Shown: positions 18,401-27,392 of the stretch, piece after piece
Numbering within the stretch: position 1 is the first letter of the stretch
How the letters are laid out: the number at the start of each line of letters is the position of its first letter
Source: CBDCYS01 sp965226245
GTDB lineage: Bacteria > Acidobacteriota > Terriglobia > Bryobacterales > UBA6623
Direction of reading: 5' to 3'
NCBI GenBank assembly: GCA_965226245.1
Contig: CBDDCL010000015.1
Location: 6,138,001-6,202,000, forward strand
DNA length: 64,000 nt
Notes under the pieces: model-generated
Seen by the model: only the letters and a program-made list of their open reading frames with translations
Told to the model about the DNA's origin: nothing
Database searches by the model: none
Program-made: the position numbers and the translations under genes

Positions 18401-19516
18401 ATGGAACTGACCGTTAAGAAAACAGATCTAGTCAAGGAACTTAGCCTGGGCCAAGGTGTCATCGAGCGGAAGACGACAATTCCGGTTTTGTCGAATGTCC
18501 TAATCGAAGCTCAGGACGGTGAGATCTTGCTGACCGTGACTGATTTGGAGCTTGGCATCCGGACCTCATGCCCAGCTGATGTCAGCAAGAGCGGCACCAC
18601 CACGGTGCCGGCAAGACGACTCTTGGACTATGTCCGATTGCTTCCCGATGCGGAGCTGGCCGTTAAGTCTCTTGACAATGATTCGGTGAGTCTCGTCTGC
18701 GGCAGATCTCGGACTCGGATTGCCGGCATGTCAACGGAGAACTTCCCTGAGCTGCCGAGGATGCCGGCTGTGTTGACGCAGATTCCCACTTCTTTAGTAG
18801 CCAATGTCATCAGCAAGACGATCTTTGCCGTAGCCAGCGAGGAGTCGCGCTACACGCTAACAGGGTCGTTGCTTCTCCTGAAAGAAGAGTCGCTGGTGAT
18901 GGTGACAACGGATGGCCACAGGCTTGCCTACATCGAAGTTGCCCACCAATTTGACGGTTTGCAGGGTGAGTTGCGCTCTCTGTTGCCTCGTAAGGCGATG
19001 GCTGAGCTGTTGAAGCTGGCGACTGAAGCTGCTGAATCGATGGTAATTGAGTTTGCCAGCGACCAAAACCACTTGTTCTTCCGCTGTGGGCGGCGTTTAC
19101 TGATATCCCGGAAGCTGACGGGGCAGTTTCCTGATTATGAAAGGGTGCTCCCGAGCGAGAAGGGGACTAAAGTTGCTGTGAACCGGGAGGAAGCGGTTGC
19201 AGCCATTCGCAGGGTCTCGCAGTTTGCTGACGAGCGCTCACATGCAATTCGGTTTGAGGTTGAATCAGGAGAGCTGAAGCTGACTTCAAGTGGGTCGGAT
19301 GTCGGTGAGAGTGAAGAGTCAGTACCTGTCGATTATAGTGGGGATCCGCTCAAAATTGGGTTCAATTCGCAGTATGTGCTTGACTTCCTTGGAGTTGCCG
19401 GGACGGAGAATGTGGAATTCGAATTCCTAAACGAAGAGAGCGCGGGGCAGATGAGTTTGCTTCCTAGTCCTGACGGCTATGACTATCGTTATGTGATCAT
19501 GCCGATGAGGGTCTAA
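18401..19516 (+). CDS. dnaN: DNA polymerase III beta subunit (sliding clamp)
   Basis: The protein has 371 residues and the three-repeat clamp architecture. Typical elements are the N-terminal IERKTTIPVLSNVLIEA, LLLKEESLVMVTTDGHRLAYIE in the middle and the C-terminal YRYVIMPMRV. The clamp tethers polymerase III to DNA. It is followed 12 nt later by gyrB in the same direction. Confidence 0.97.
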   Translation: MELTVKKTDLVKELSLGQGVIERKTTIPVLSNVLIEAQDGEILLTVTDLELGIRTSCPADVSKSGTTTVPARRLLDYVRLLPDAELAVKSLDNDSVSLVCGRSRTRIAGMSTENFPELPRMPAVLTQIPTSLVANVISKTIFAVASEESRYTLTGSLLLLKEESLVMVTTDGHRLAYIEVAHQFDGLQGELRSLLPRKAMAELLKLATEAAESMVIEFASDQNHLFFRCGRRLLISRKLTGQFPDYERVLPSEKGTKVAVNREEAVAAIRRVSQFADERSHAIRFEVESGELKLTSSGSDVGESEESVPVDYSGDPLKIGFNSQYVLDFLGVAGTENVEFEFLNEESAGQMSLLPSPDGYDYRYVIMPMRV

Positions 19517-19528
19517 GACAGAGAACGC

Positions 19529-21958
19529 ATGGCGGAAAATCAAACATCAACTGAGGGCAACTACGACGCGGAAAGCATCCGTGTCCTCGAAGGGCTGGAG
19601 GCAGTGCGGCTGCGTCCAGCGATGTACATTGGTTCGACTGGCGCACTCGGCTTGCACCATCTGGTCTATGAGGTTGTCGACAATTCGGTCGATGAAGCAC
19701 TAGCTGGGTATTGCAGTGAGATCACCGTTACGGTCCACATCGACAATTCTGTCACTGTTGTTGATGACGGCCGCGGTATCCCGGTTGACATACATGCGGA
19801 AGAAGGTGTCTCGGCGGCGGAAGTCGTGATGACCAAACTGCACGCTGGCGGCAAGTTCGACTCGAACACGTATAAGGTCTCGGGCGGCTTGCACGGTGTC
19901 GGTGTGAGCTGCGTCAACGCTCTGGCGGAGACGCTAGAACTGGAAATCTGGCGCGAAGGCTTCACTTGGGAACAAGAGTACCGCAAAGGCATCCCGCAAG
20001 AGCCGTTACAGAGGACTGGCAAAGCTGGCAGGAAAACTGGCACGAAGATCACGTTTAAGCCGGATCTGGACATCTTCAGCGTTACTGAATTCAATTACGA
20101 CACACTCGCCACACGTCTTCGAGAGATGGCCTTCCTCAATGGCGGCCTAAAGATCAAACTGATCGATGAACGTGGCGAGCGTAAGCCGCAGGAGTTCCAT
20201 TTCAAAGGCGGCATCGCTGAGTTCGTGGAGTACCTGAGCCGCGGCAAGAACTCGTTGCATCCCAAGCCGATTCATTTTCAAGGTGAACGGCCGCTGGAGG
20301 ATGGCGAGGTGCTGACGGTGGAGATAGCCCTCCAATACAACGACAGCTACGCGGAGACGATCTTCAGTTTCGCGAACACCATCAACACGATTGACGGGGG
20401 CTCTCACTTGAGCGGGTTCCGCTCAGCGCTTACCCGCACCATCAACGCCTATGGCCAGCAGGCGAAACTATTCAAGGACCTCAAGGAGAACCTGACAGGG
20501 GATGATGTTCGCGAAGGTCTTACCGCTGTTGTCAGCGTGAAGCTGCCCCAGCCGCAATTTGAAGGGCAAACCAAGGGTAAGCTCAACAGTGACATTCAAG
20601 GACAAATGGTTCAGTTTGTGAACGACCGCCTCGGCGAGTTTTTTGAGCGAACCCCGGCGGTGGCGAAGAGGATCGTCCAGAAGGCCATTGAGGCTGCCCG
20701 GGCGCGTGAAGCCGCCCGCAAGGCGCGTGATCTGACCCGCCGCAAAGGGGCGCTGGATTCTGCTGGACTGCCCGGCAAGCTCGCCGACTGTCAGGAAAGG
20801 GACCCCGAGCGAGCCGAGCTGTTCATCGTCGAGGGTGAATCGGCCGGCGGCACCGCCAAACAGGGGCGGGACCGGCGCAACCAAGCCATCCTGCCGCTAA
20901 GGGGTAAAATCCTGAACGTCGAAAAGGCCCGCTATGACAAAATGCTCGGTCACACCGAACTGCGGGCCATGATCACCGCCTTGGGAACCGGTATTGGGGC
21001 CGAGGACTTCGACGTCACCAAACTGCGCTATCACAAAGTCATTCTGATGACGGACGCCGATGTCGACGGCTCCCACATCCGCACTCTGTTGCTGACCTTC
21101 TTCTTCCGCCAGATGAGGCAGCTTGTTGACAAGGGTCACATCTACATCGCTCAGCCGCCGCTCTATCGCATCAAGCGCGGCAGAGGCGAGCGTTTCATCA
21201 AGGACGAGAAAGAGTTTACCCGCGAGATCATCCGGCTAGCCACCGACGGCGTGCAAATTGAGTACGGCAGCAACGGCGCCAATGGCAGCGTAATCGCCGG
21301 CGAGCAACTGCGCAAGTTCCTGGTTGACGTGGACGAATACTCGATCATGTTTCAGCAGCTTGAACGGCGCTTGCGGAATCCCAAAGTGATTGACATTCTC
21401 GCTGACATCAAGCTGACGCTCGACAGCAAGCAGGACTACCAGGACAAAGCGGTGATGAGCGATCTGGCCGACCGCCTTGAGAAGCTGGATCTCACCGTCA
21501 AGCTGCTTCCCGACGAGATGCACTCGGCCTGGATGGTCGCTTTCAAGGAATCGACCGAGGGCGAACGCCTCATCAATATCGAACTAGCAGCTCAGCCTGA
21601 ATACCGCCGCCTTCGAGCTCTGTCGCACCGCATCGCTCCCTTTAACCAGCCCCCTTTCCGCGTCGTCGGCAAGAAGTCGGAAGTGACGGTCAATGACAGC
21701 ATCTCGTTGCTGCGGCATGTCAAAAGCGCCGGAATGAAGGACGCCACAATCCAGCGCTACAAAGGGCTCGGTGAGATGAACGCCGACCAGTTGTGGGATA
21801 CGACAATGAACGCTGCAACCAGACGTCTGCTGCAAGTCCGTATCGATGATGCCGTCGAGAGTGAAGAGATCTTTTCCACGTTGATGGGTGAGAATGTCGA
21901 GTCCCGCCGCAAGTTCATCGCCGACAACGCCCTTAATGTAAAGAACCTCGATATCTAG
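19529..21958 (+). CDS. gyrB: DNA gyrase subunit B
   Basis: The protein has 809 residues. The GHKL ATPase has VVDNSVDEA and VDDGRGIP. The Toprim domain starts at EGESAGGTAKQ (about 436) and has DADVDGSHIRTLLLT (about 510). A long insertion between Toprim halves, ending before the IQRYKGLGEMN block, gives the larger Gram-negative-type GyrB. With GyrA (not in the window) it introduces negative supercoils. Completes the dnaA-dnaN-gyrB block. Confidence 0.97.
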   Translation: MAENQTSTEGNYDAESIRVLEGLEAVRLRPAMYIGSTGALGLHHLVYEVVDNSVDEALAGYCSEITVTVHIDNSVTVVDDGRGIPVDIHAEEGVSAAEVVMTKLHAGGKFDSNTYKVSGGLHGVGVSCVNALAETLELEIWREGFTWEQEYRKGIPQEPLQRTGKAGRKTGTKITFKPDLDIFSVTEFNYDTLATRLREMAFLNGGLKIKLIDERGERKPQEFHFKGGIAEFVEYLSRGKNSLHPKPIHFQGERPLEDGEVLTVEIALQYNDSYAETIFSFANTINTIDGGSHLSGFRSALTRTINAYGQQAKLFKDLKENLTGDDVREGLTAVVSVKLPQPQFEGQTKGKLNSDIQGQMVQFVNDRLGEFFERTPAVAKRIVQKAIEAARAREAARKARDLTRRKGALDSAGLPGKLADCQERDPERAELFIVEGESAGGTAKQGRDRRNQAILPLRGKILNVEKARYDKMLGHTELRAMITALGTGIGAEDFDVTKLRYHKVILMTDADVDGSHIRTLLLTFFFRQMRQLVDKGHIYIAQPPLYRIKRGRGERFIKDEKEFTREIIRLATDGVQIEYGSNGANGSVIAGEQLRKFLVDVDEYSIMFQQLERRLRNPKVIDILADIKLTLDSKQDYQDKAVMSDLADRLEKLDLTVKLLPDEMHSAWMVAFKESTEGERLINIELAAQPEYRRLRALSHRIAPFNQPPFRVVGKKSEVTVNDSISLLRHVKSAGMKDATIQRYKGLGEMNADQLWDTTMNAATRRLLQVRIDDAVESEEIFSTLMGENVESRRKFIADNALNVKNLDI

Positions 21959-21986
21959 CCGGCTCAGCCGCCGAAGAGGCCGTGGC

Positions 21987-22004
21987 GCACGGCTCCAGCC
22001 GTGC
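21987..22004. repeat. Perfect palindrome C behind gyrB
   Basis: GCACGGCT and AGCCGTGC are separated by CC. A similar but imperfect motif stands at 1070-1095 next to the group II intron. It may be a dispersed REP-like repeat or a terminator without a T-run. The remainder of 22005-22140 shows nothing else recognisable. Confidence 0.55.
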
Positions 22005-22145
22005 CGCGTTGGGCCTCCGGTCCACCGTCCGCAGTAGGTTCCTAAGATTGCAGGGGTCTTGCGCTCCCCGCCTCAACTCATCCCTTGCCTTCGCCGATAA
22101 GCACTTCAGCCGGGGCAAGGAGTGACCGGCCCCCGAGCCTATCAT

Positions 22146-22333
22146 CCTAAAAACGGCAGGTGGACGTTCTAGCATTCGTTGTAACATATTGAAAGAACGT
22201 ATCTTATGTGCTGATATTGCAACTGCGGAGCAATTGTAATCTTCACCCGCCGGTCCCCGATGACACTCGGGTCCAACTGACGTCTCGTCACAAGGTTGGG
22301 GCGGTTCGAAGACGACTAACTGCCGTTTTTAGG
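22146..22333. mobile_element. MITE copy 1 (188 bp) with IS1380-type ends
   Basis: The ends are CCTAAAAACGGCAG and its complement. The flanks are a perfect 5-bp direct repeat, ATCAT at 22141-22145 and 22334-22338. There is no coding sequence inside. The second copy at 25256-25443 has the same length, is inverted relative to this one and is near identical inside. Apart from the ends there is no resemblance to the IS1380-like element at 13796-15429, so it is a non-autonomous element probably moved in trans. Confidence 0.88.
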
Positions 22334-22342
22334 ATCATTCGC

Positions 22343-23431
22343 TCAGCGGCCTTCGAAGAAGACATAACCATTTCTGGGACTTGAGATAGCTCGAACCGTT
22401 CTTGGTGAAGGCAAGCTTGGGGTTATCGGGCGGGCGTGAGCCCTGGAGGAGGCTACCCCGTTTACGATGTCTCGGGCCCACTCCTGATTGTCTAGGTACC
22501 ACCGTACACAGCGTTCTGCTCCCTCCTGAAGGACAACTTTGGGTTCCCAGTTCAGATGGCGGCGCGCTACGTCGATGTCGGCCCAAGTTGTTTTCACGTC
22601 TGCCGGGTGAGTAGGATGATATTCGATCTGAGCTGTCCGGCCCAACAGGCGCTCAATCAAGCGAATCGAGTCCATGATGGAAACTGGACGGTCTGACCCC
22701 AGGTTGATGATTTTGTAGCCCAGCGGCTTGATAGCGGCGAGGGTTCCCCTCGCAATGTCGTCGACGTACGTGAAGTCGCGCGACTGCGTCCCGTCGCCGT
22801 AGACCCGAACGGGACGTTCTTCCGCGATCCACTGAATGAACCGGAATAGGCTCATGTCCGGCCGCCCGGCAGGCCCATACACGGTGAAGTAGCGCAGAAC
22901 CGTCACATCGAGGCCGTGTTGAAGGTGGCAGCTGCAGCAAAAGTCTTCAGCGGCTTTTTTGGAAGCGGCGTAGGGCGATAGAGGACGATCGGTGTTCGCA
23001 TCTTCCCTGTAGGGAACGGAGTTGCGCGTTCCATAGAGGCTCGACGTCGAAGCCAGTACAAACTTCTCTACGTCGTTCCGCCAGCACAACTCGAGCAGGT
23101 TCACCGTCCCAGTGATGTTGGTGCTGATATACACCCAAGGGTCTTCGACGCTGTAGCGTACGCCCGCGTGAGCCGCCAGATTCAGAACGGCATCGAACCT
23201 TGAGGCCGAGCTCCACCACTTTTCGAGCAGCGCGCGGTCGGAGATGTCCACCCTGTGGAATGAAAATCCGCGCTGCCCTGTCAGCCTCTCCAGCCGCCAC
23301 TGCTTGAGCCGAACGTCATAGGCGTCATTCAGATTGTCGAGTCCAGCAACGGTGTGACCTTCTGCAAGCAGTAACTCCACGACCTTGGATGCGATAAAAC
23401 CGGCGGCGCCGGTGACCAGGTAATGAGCCAA
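22343..23431 (-). CDS. NAD-dependent epimerase/dehydratase (UDP-glucuronate 4-epimerase-like)
   Basis: The protein has 362 residues. The Rossmann motif TGAAGFIAS is at 7-15. The catalytic Ser-Tyr-Lys set is ASTSSLYG plus YAASKKAAE. Extended SDR features include YDVRLKQWRLERL, typical of UDP-sugar 4-epimerases such as UDP-glucuronate epimerase. It would supply a nucleotide sugar for surface polysaccharide. The C-terminus ends only five bp from the right target repeat of MITE copy 1, and its last ~25 residues are Pro/Ser/Arg-rich, so the original 3' end may have been altered. Confidence 0.8.
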   Translation of the reverse strand: MAHYLVTGAAGFIASKVVELLLAEGHTVAGLDNLNDAYDVRLKQWRLERLTGQRGFSFHRVDISDRALLEKWWSSASRFDAVLNLAAHAGVRYSVEDPWVYISTNITGTVNLLELCWRNDVEKFVLASTSSLYGTRNSVPYREDANTDRPLSPYAASKKAAEDFCCSCHLQHGLDVTVLRYFTVYGPAGRPDMSLFRFIQWIAEERPVRVYGDGTQSRDFTYVDDIARGTLAAIKPLGYKIINLGSDRPVSIMDSIRLIERLLGRTAQIEYHPTHPADVKTTWADIDVARRHLNWEPKVVLQEGAERCVRWYLDNQEWARDIVNGVASSRAHARPITPSLPSPRTVRAISSPRNGYVFFEGR

Positions 23432-23891
23432 AGCTTTCCGCTCGCCTCTTACCCTATGAACGGTCGATTTGGCTCAAAGCTTGAGGGCGTGATTCCGCTC
23501 TGTATTCACAATCCGGGCTTTGGAGCGCCATCGAGCGCCCTTCGGCCTCATAGCGGCACTTCGAGAAACGCGGCGGCGTCTACTTCAGTGCGCGGTTTGC
23601 GGCGGGCTTCGAATTGCTTCCCGGAGGCACTCGCCGCAAGCTACTGGGAACATGCCGCTTGCGAGCCTGCTTTTGCCCGCCGGAATTGGCAGGCGGCTCA
23701 AACTGGGAGGGAAACCGCGGAAAAGACGACTCGCCAGGTTTCTGAGTGAACACGACTGCCGTTACCGCCACAACTGCATCGGCTACGCCCGAATCCGTGC
23801 ATACTTAAGGTATGATACCGGTCCGTCTAGGCGGTTCCACCGCGGTTTGAACGACACACGCACGGCTTCCTCTGAGCTTGGAGATTCACGA
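23432..23891. other. 460-bp gap upstream of the RelA/SpoT pseudogene
   Basis: No convincing gene is present. A possible -10 (TATGAT in aaggtatgatacc, near 23810) stands about 80 nt before the pseudogene start, without a good -35. The open frame that runs into the pseudogene from further upstream has Arg-rich, non-protein-like sequence. Confidence 0.4.
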
Positions 23892-24332
23892 ATGTTCCCC
23901 AGCAACTCGTCCGAGATCATTCAATACGACAGAACAAATCAATGGCGCTACGCGAGATTATCCAAGTTGGTTGCCCAATTTCTGCAATGGAAAGTGCAAG
24001 ACTCGCAAGACTCCTTTTCAGGAAGCAAGTTGAAAATCCTCCATGCCGCTACGTACCGTGCCAAGAATGTCAGGTCACTGCAAAAGAACCTCCAAAAAAA
24101 GCGAGGCAAGAAAAAACGCTACAAAAAGCTCACAGCCGTCGCTATTGGAGACCTAGCCGCCGCTCGATTGATCTTTTGTTTTCAGGACGATCTCGAAAAG
24201 TTTTTCGTCGATAGACAGAGGCTTCAAACGTGGTTTGGGGCAGTCACAAGACATAGTCTTAAAAAGGTGGGAATTCCGGGTTTGTAGTGGGTTGCTGACG
24301 GCCTACCCAGGCTGGCATGCGACAATTCCGGG

Positions 24333-25749
24333 ATGCAAGACTGCGAACTGTATCGGCGCATCCTGGGAATCGAGGCTCCCTGGCAGGTGGACTCGGTGGA
24401 GTTGAAGTTGGAGGCTGGAGAAGTGCACGTTCAGCTGGCACACCGGCACGGGATGGAGTGGCCGTGTCCGGAATGCGGAGTGGCGTGCAAGCTTTACGAC
24501 CATCAGCCACAGCGGCAGTGGCGACACCTGGATACGTGCCAATATCGTACGACCCTGCACGCCGAGCCGCCGCGCAGCGCCTGCCCCGAGCACGGAGTGC
24601 GCGTGGTGAAACTAGCGTGGGCGGAGCCGTCCAGCCGATTCACGGCACTGTTTGAAGCGCTGGCGATTGAATGGCTCAAGGCAGCCAGCCAGAAAGCAGT
24701 GGCCGGGCTGTTGCAACTGAGTTGGGACGAAATTCATGGGATCATGGAGCGAGCGGTGAAGCGTGGGTTGGAGCGGCGCCAAGCCGAGCCGGTCACCCAG
24801 ATCGGTGTCGACGAGAAGGCCTTTCGCAAGGGCCATCACTATCTGACTCTGGTGAATGATCTGAAGCGAGGCCGGGTGCTGTATGTCGCCGAAGGCCGCA
24901 AACAGAGCAGCCTGGACGGGTTTTGGGGAACTCTAACAGCGGAGCAAAGCAACAGCATCACAGCGGTCGCCATGGACATGTGGAATCCCTACATCGCCTC
25001 GGTGCGGGAGCATCTGCGGGAAGCGGACTCCAAGATCGTCTTCGACAAGTTTCACATCGCCCAGCATCTGGCCAAGGCGGTGGACAAAGTGCGCCGCAAG
25101 GAGAATAAGATCCTGCGCGCGGAGGGAGACGACACGCTGGCGGGCACGCGTTACGACTGGCTGCGGCATCCGGCGCGGAGGGAGCCCAAAGACCGGCGAG
25201 CTTTCGCGGCGCTGCGGGACAGCGGATTGAAGACCGCGCGGGCCTGGGCTTTGAACCTAAAAACGGCAGTTAGTCGTCTTCGAACCGCCCCAACCTTGTG
25301 ACGAGACGTCAGTTGGACCCGAGTGTCGTCGGGGACCGGCGGGTGAAGATTGCAACTGCTCCGCAGTTGCAATATCAGCACATAAGATACGTTCTTTCAA
25401 TATGTTACAACGAATGCTAGAACGTCCAACTGCCGTTTTTAGGTTGAAGGAAACCATGATGGCGTTTTTCGACTACCGCTACGAGCGGCCAGCCCGAAAG
25501 CACTTCCGGTGGTGGCACAGCTGGGCGTCGCGGAGCCGTCTGCCGCCGATGATTGAAGCGGGGCGCATGCTGAAGCGGCGGTTTGGAAACATCGTGACCT
25601 ACCTGCGCCACCGCATCACCAACGCGGCCAGCGAATCCTTGAACGCGAAGATTCAGTGGGTGAAGTACACCGCCCGGGGGTTCCGAAACAAACAGAACTT
25701 CATCCACGCCATCTACTTCCACTGCGGCGGGCTGGAGCTGGCCCCGTGA
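24333..25749 (+). pseudogene. ISL3-family transposase, interrupted by MITE copy 2
   Basis: The N-terminal zinc-binding part (WPCPECGVACKLYDH...RTTLHAEPPRSACPEHG) precedes the DDE core: IGVDEKAFRKGHHYLTLV, VAMDMWNPYIASV, KIVFDKFHIAQHLAKAVDKV, and after the break RITNAASESLNAKIQWVK. Excising the MITE plus one TTGAA rejoins the frame (WALK|ETMMAFFDYRYERPARKHF) to give about 407 residues, a full-length ISL3 transposase. The insertion splits it at about residue 308. Confidence 0.9.
25256..25443. mobile_element. MITE copy 2 (188 bp) inside the ISL3 transposase
   Basis: Flanked by a perfect 5-bp direct repeat TTGAA (25251-25255 and 25444-25448). The ends match CCTAAAAACGGCAG and its complement. It lies in opposite orientation to copy 1. 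Near its middle it holds a perfect 11-bp hairpin (attgcaactgc, three-base loop, gcagttgcaat) that is partly degraded in copy 1. Identical length to copy 1. Confidence 0.9.
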
Positions 25750-26247
25750 GCCACTAAAAACCCGGAAGAGCCAAAAAGGTTAGCGGTCTTAAAGTTCCTG
25801 ACGGTCGCCAACAGGAGGTACCAGGCTACGAATCGTACCACTTTCTAGTCTATGTGACACCTGGGACTTTGTTTTGGCAGTCATTGTCTGAAGAGGACCA
25901 CCAATATTTACGTGGACTCTATTGTGAAGTACAGGCGCGGACGATACTTCGGCACGCCTGGGCCGAAGCGGAACATGATCTTGGTTATAAAATTCTCACC
26001 GGCTCCGACTTACCGCCAGAGTACTTCGAGCGAGAGCGTGAAAGGTTTGTAGAGCTGGCAGTGGTGATTAAGGGATAGCGACAACAAGTTGGATCTCATC
26101 AAGAGCACTCTGACACGCTTTCTGGCTTTGGCGCATGATGTGAAGCAACCGTCCGTCGCGGCGTGGGAATACCGTAAATGTCGCCAACCGGAAGTTGAAG
26201 AAAGCAATGGAGTGCAATACCACTACAAAGATTCTAGATTGGGCAAG

Positions 26248-27265
26248 ATGGGGTATTTAGTTGACTCCAGTAGCCACTACATCTTGGGGGTGGGGGTGCC
26301 GGCCCTGGTGGCCTCGACCATTGTCTTATAGGGAGCAGGGTCGGCGGCGACCGCCTGCTGGAGGAGGCGATAGAAAAGTTTGCCGCGCGACCGTGAGGTC
26401 CGCCGGTTGAAGCGGAACGTGAACTCGTCCAGGTAGTAGTCCAAATACTCGTGACTGACAGCCCCCTGGTGGGTCCCCAACAGCCAGCGCTTTAGCAGAG
26501 AGGCGACACGATGGACTCTCGGCAGCAGCTTACTCGCCGATTGCCGCTTCCCGCGCAGCACGGTGACTTCATGGCGGTATCCTTTTGTTCTCCAATCCCG
26601 CATAGCCTTCCCAGCCGTCGGTGTGCACGAGGCTGCCAGGTTGGATAGCTTCTTCGACAAAGGCTTCCAAGCTCGCCGCTGAGGCATCCGCGATCCGACG
26701 GAGCCGGATGCGACCCATACCGCGCCCATCCTCCTCGGCAGCAACCGCAACTAACGCTTTGCCAACCATTTCGCGACCTCGGACGCCCTCTTCGACTCCG
26801 CCCACATACGTTTCGTCCACCTCCACCCGGCCGACCAGCCGATTGCGACCGGGGCGCACCATGGCGCGGCGGAACTTGTGCAGCCAGGTCCAGGCGGTTA
26901 CATAGCTACCCAAACCCAAGACCCGCTGCAACTCCAGCGCGCTGGCCCCGCCTTTTTGCGTTGTCACCCACCAAGCCGCCCGGAACCACAACGTCAAGGG
27001 CTTGCGGGTGTCCTGGAAAATCGTGCCCGCCGTCACCGAGGCCTGGTAACCGCAGTCGGCGCAGAGCAGCAGATTGCGTTTGCTGGCCCATGAGGACTGG
27101 ATCCCACAGCGCGGGCACACGAACTCCGGCCAGCGCAGCTTCAGCAGGTACTCCCGGCACGCCTCCTCGGTCGAGAATCGAGCTTCCAACTCGACGAGGT
27201 TTCGGGGGTAGTCCTCCTTCATGCCCCCAACCACAACATATTGTGGCTACTGGACTAAATACCCC
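26248..27265 (-). mobile_element. IS1595-family element, copy 1 (right end damaged)
   Basis: The left end is intact (ATGGGGTATTTAG at 26248, preceded by TGGGCAAG at 26240-26247). The right inverted repeat has lost five bases (tggactaaat where copy 2 has tggagtcaactaaat), and most of the right target repeat is gone. The transposase frame runs on the minus strand. Derived with copy 2 from one insertion by tandem duplication. Confidence 0.85.
26277..27234 (-). pseudogene. IS1595-family transposase, copy 1, frameshifted
   Basis: The N-terminal zinc ribbon (RWPEFVCPRCGIQSSW...LCADCGYQASVTAGTIF) and DDE core (VEVDETYVGGVEEGV; LVHTDGWEGYAGLE) lie in one frame. The C-terminal part (GYRHEVTVLRGKRQSASKLL...HEYLDYYLDEFTFRFNRR) lies in the next. 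The shift is at the run of four A (complement of 26583-26586). Reading through would need a +1 slip, unlike the -1 slips usual in insertion sequences, so this is probably a damaging one-base insertion. Confidence 0.85.
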
Positions 27266-27392
27266 GACCTGGAACAAACGAGGATCTTACTGTCATTGTG
27301 AAGGACCAAGTCTTCAGTGTAAATGTCGCCAACCGGAAGTTGAAGAAAGCAATGGAGTGCAATACCACTACAAAGATTCTAGATTGGGCAAG

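Larger units (their letters stand above)
24269..25772 (+). mobile_element. ISL3-family insertion sequence interrupted by a MITE
   Basis: A perfect 8-bp target duplication AAAAAGGT flanks it (24261-24268 and 25773-25780). The ends are imperfect inverted repeats sharing TTCCGGGTTT.TAGTGG; the right end reads GGCTCTTCCGGG, like many ISL3-family ends. Without the 193 bp contributed by MITE copy 2 and its target repeat, the element is 1311 bp. It sits inside the RelA/SpoT gene. Confidence 0.88.
23892..26078 (+). pseudogene. RelA/SpoT-domain alarmone synthetase, split by nested insertions
   Basis: The 5' part (23892-24268) encodes YRAKNVRSLQKNLQKK and IGDLAAARLIFCFQDDLEKF. The 3' part (25781-26078) encodes GYESYHFLVY and CEVQARTILRHAWAEAEH followed by DLGYK. 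These are the R-K, ID.xxRI, GYxSxH and EVQxRT...HAWAExEH blocks of (p)ppGpp synthetases. Removing the ISL3-type element and one 8-bp target copy joins the halves exactly in frame (...HSLKKV|SGLKVPDG...), giving about 225 residues, the size of small alarmone synthetases. GGAG stands eight nt before the ATG. At the end, aagggatag is probably a one-base insertion: without it the frame continues KDSDNKLDLIKSTLTRF, as in related proteins. Dead in its present form. Confidence 0.85.

Noticed and set aside
23520..23891. Upstream extension of the RelA/SpoT reading frame by 124 codons
   Set aside because: Composition is Arg-rich and not protein-like; ATG at 23892 has a Shine-Dalgarno and the family length fits.
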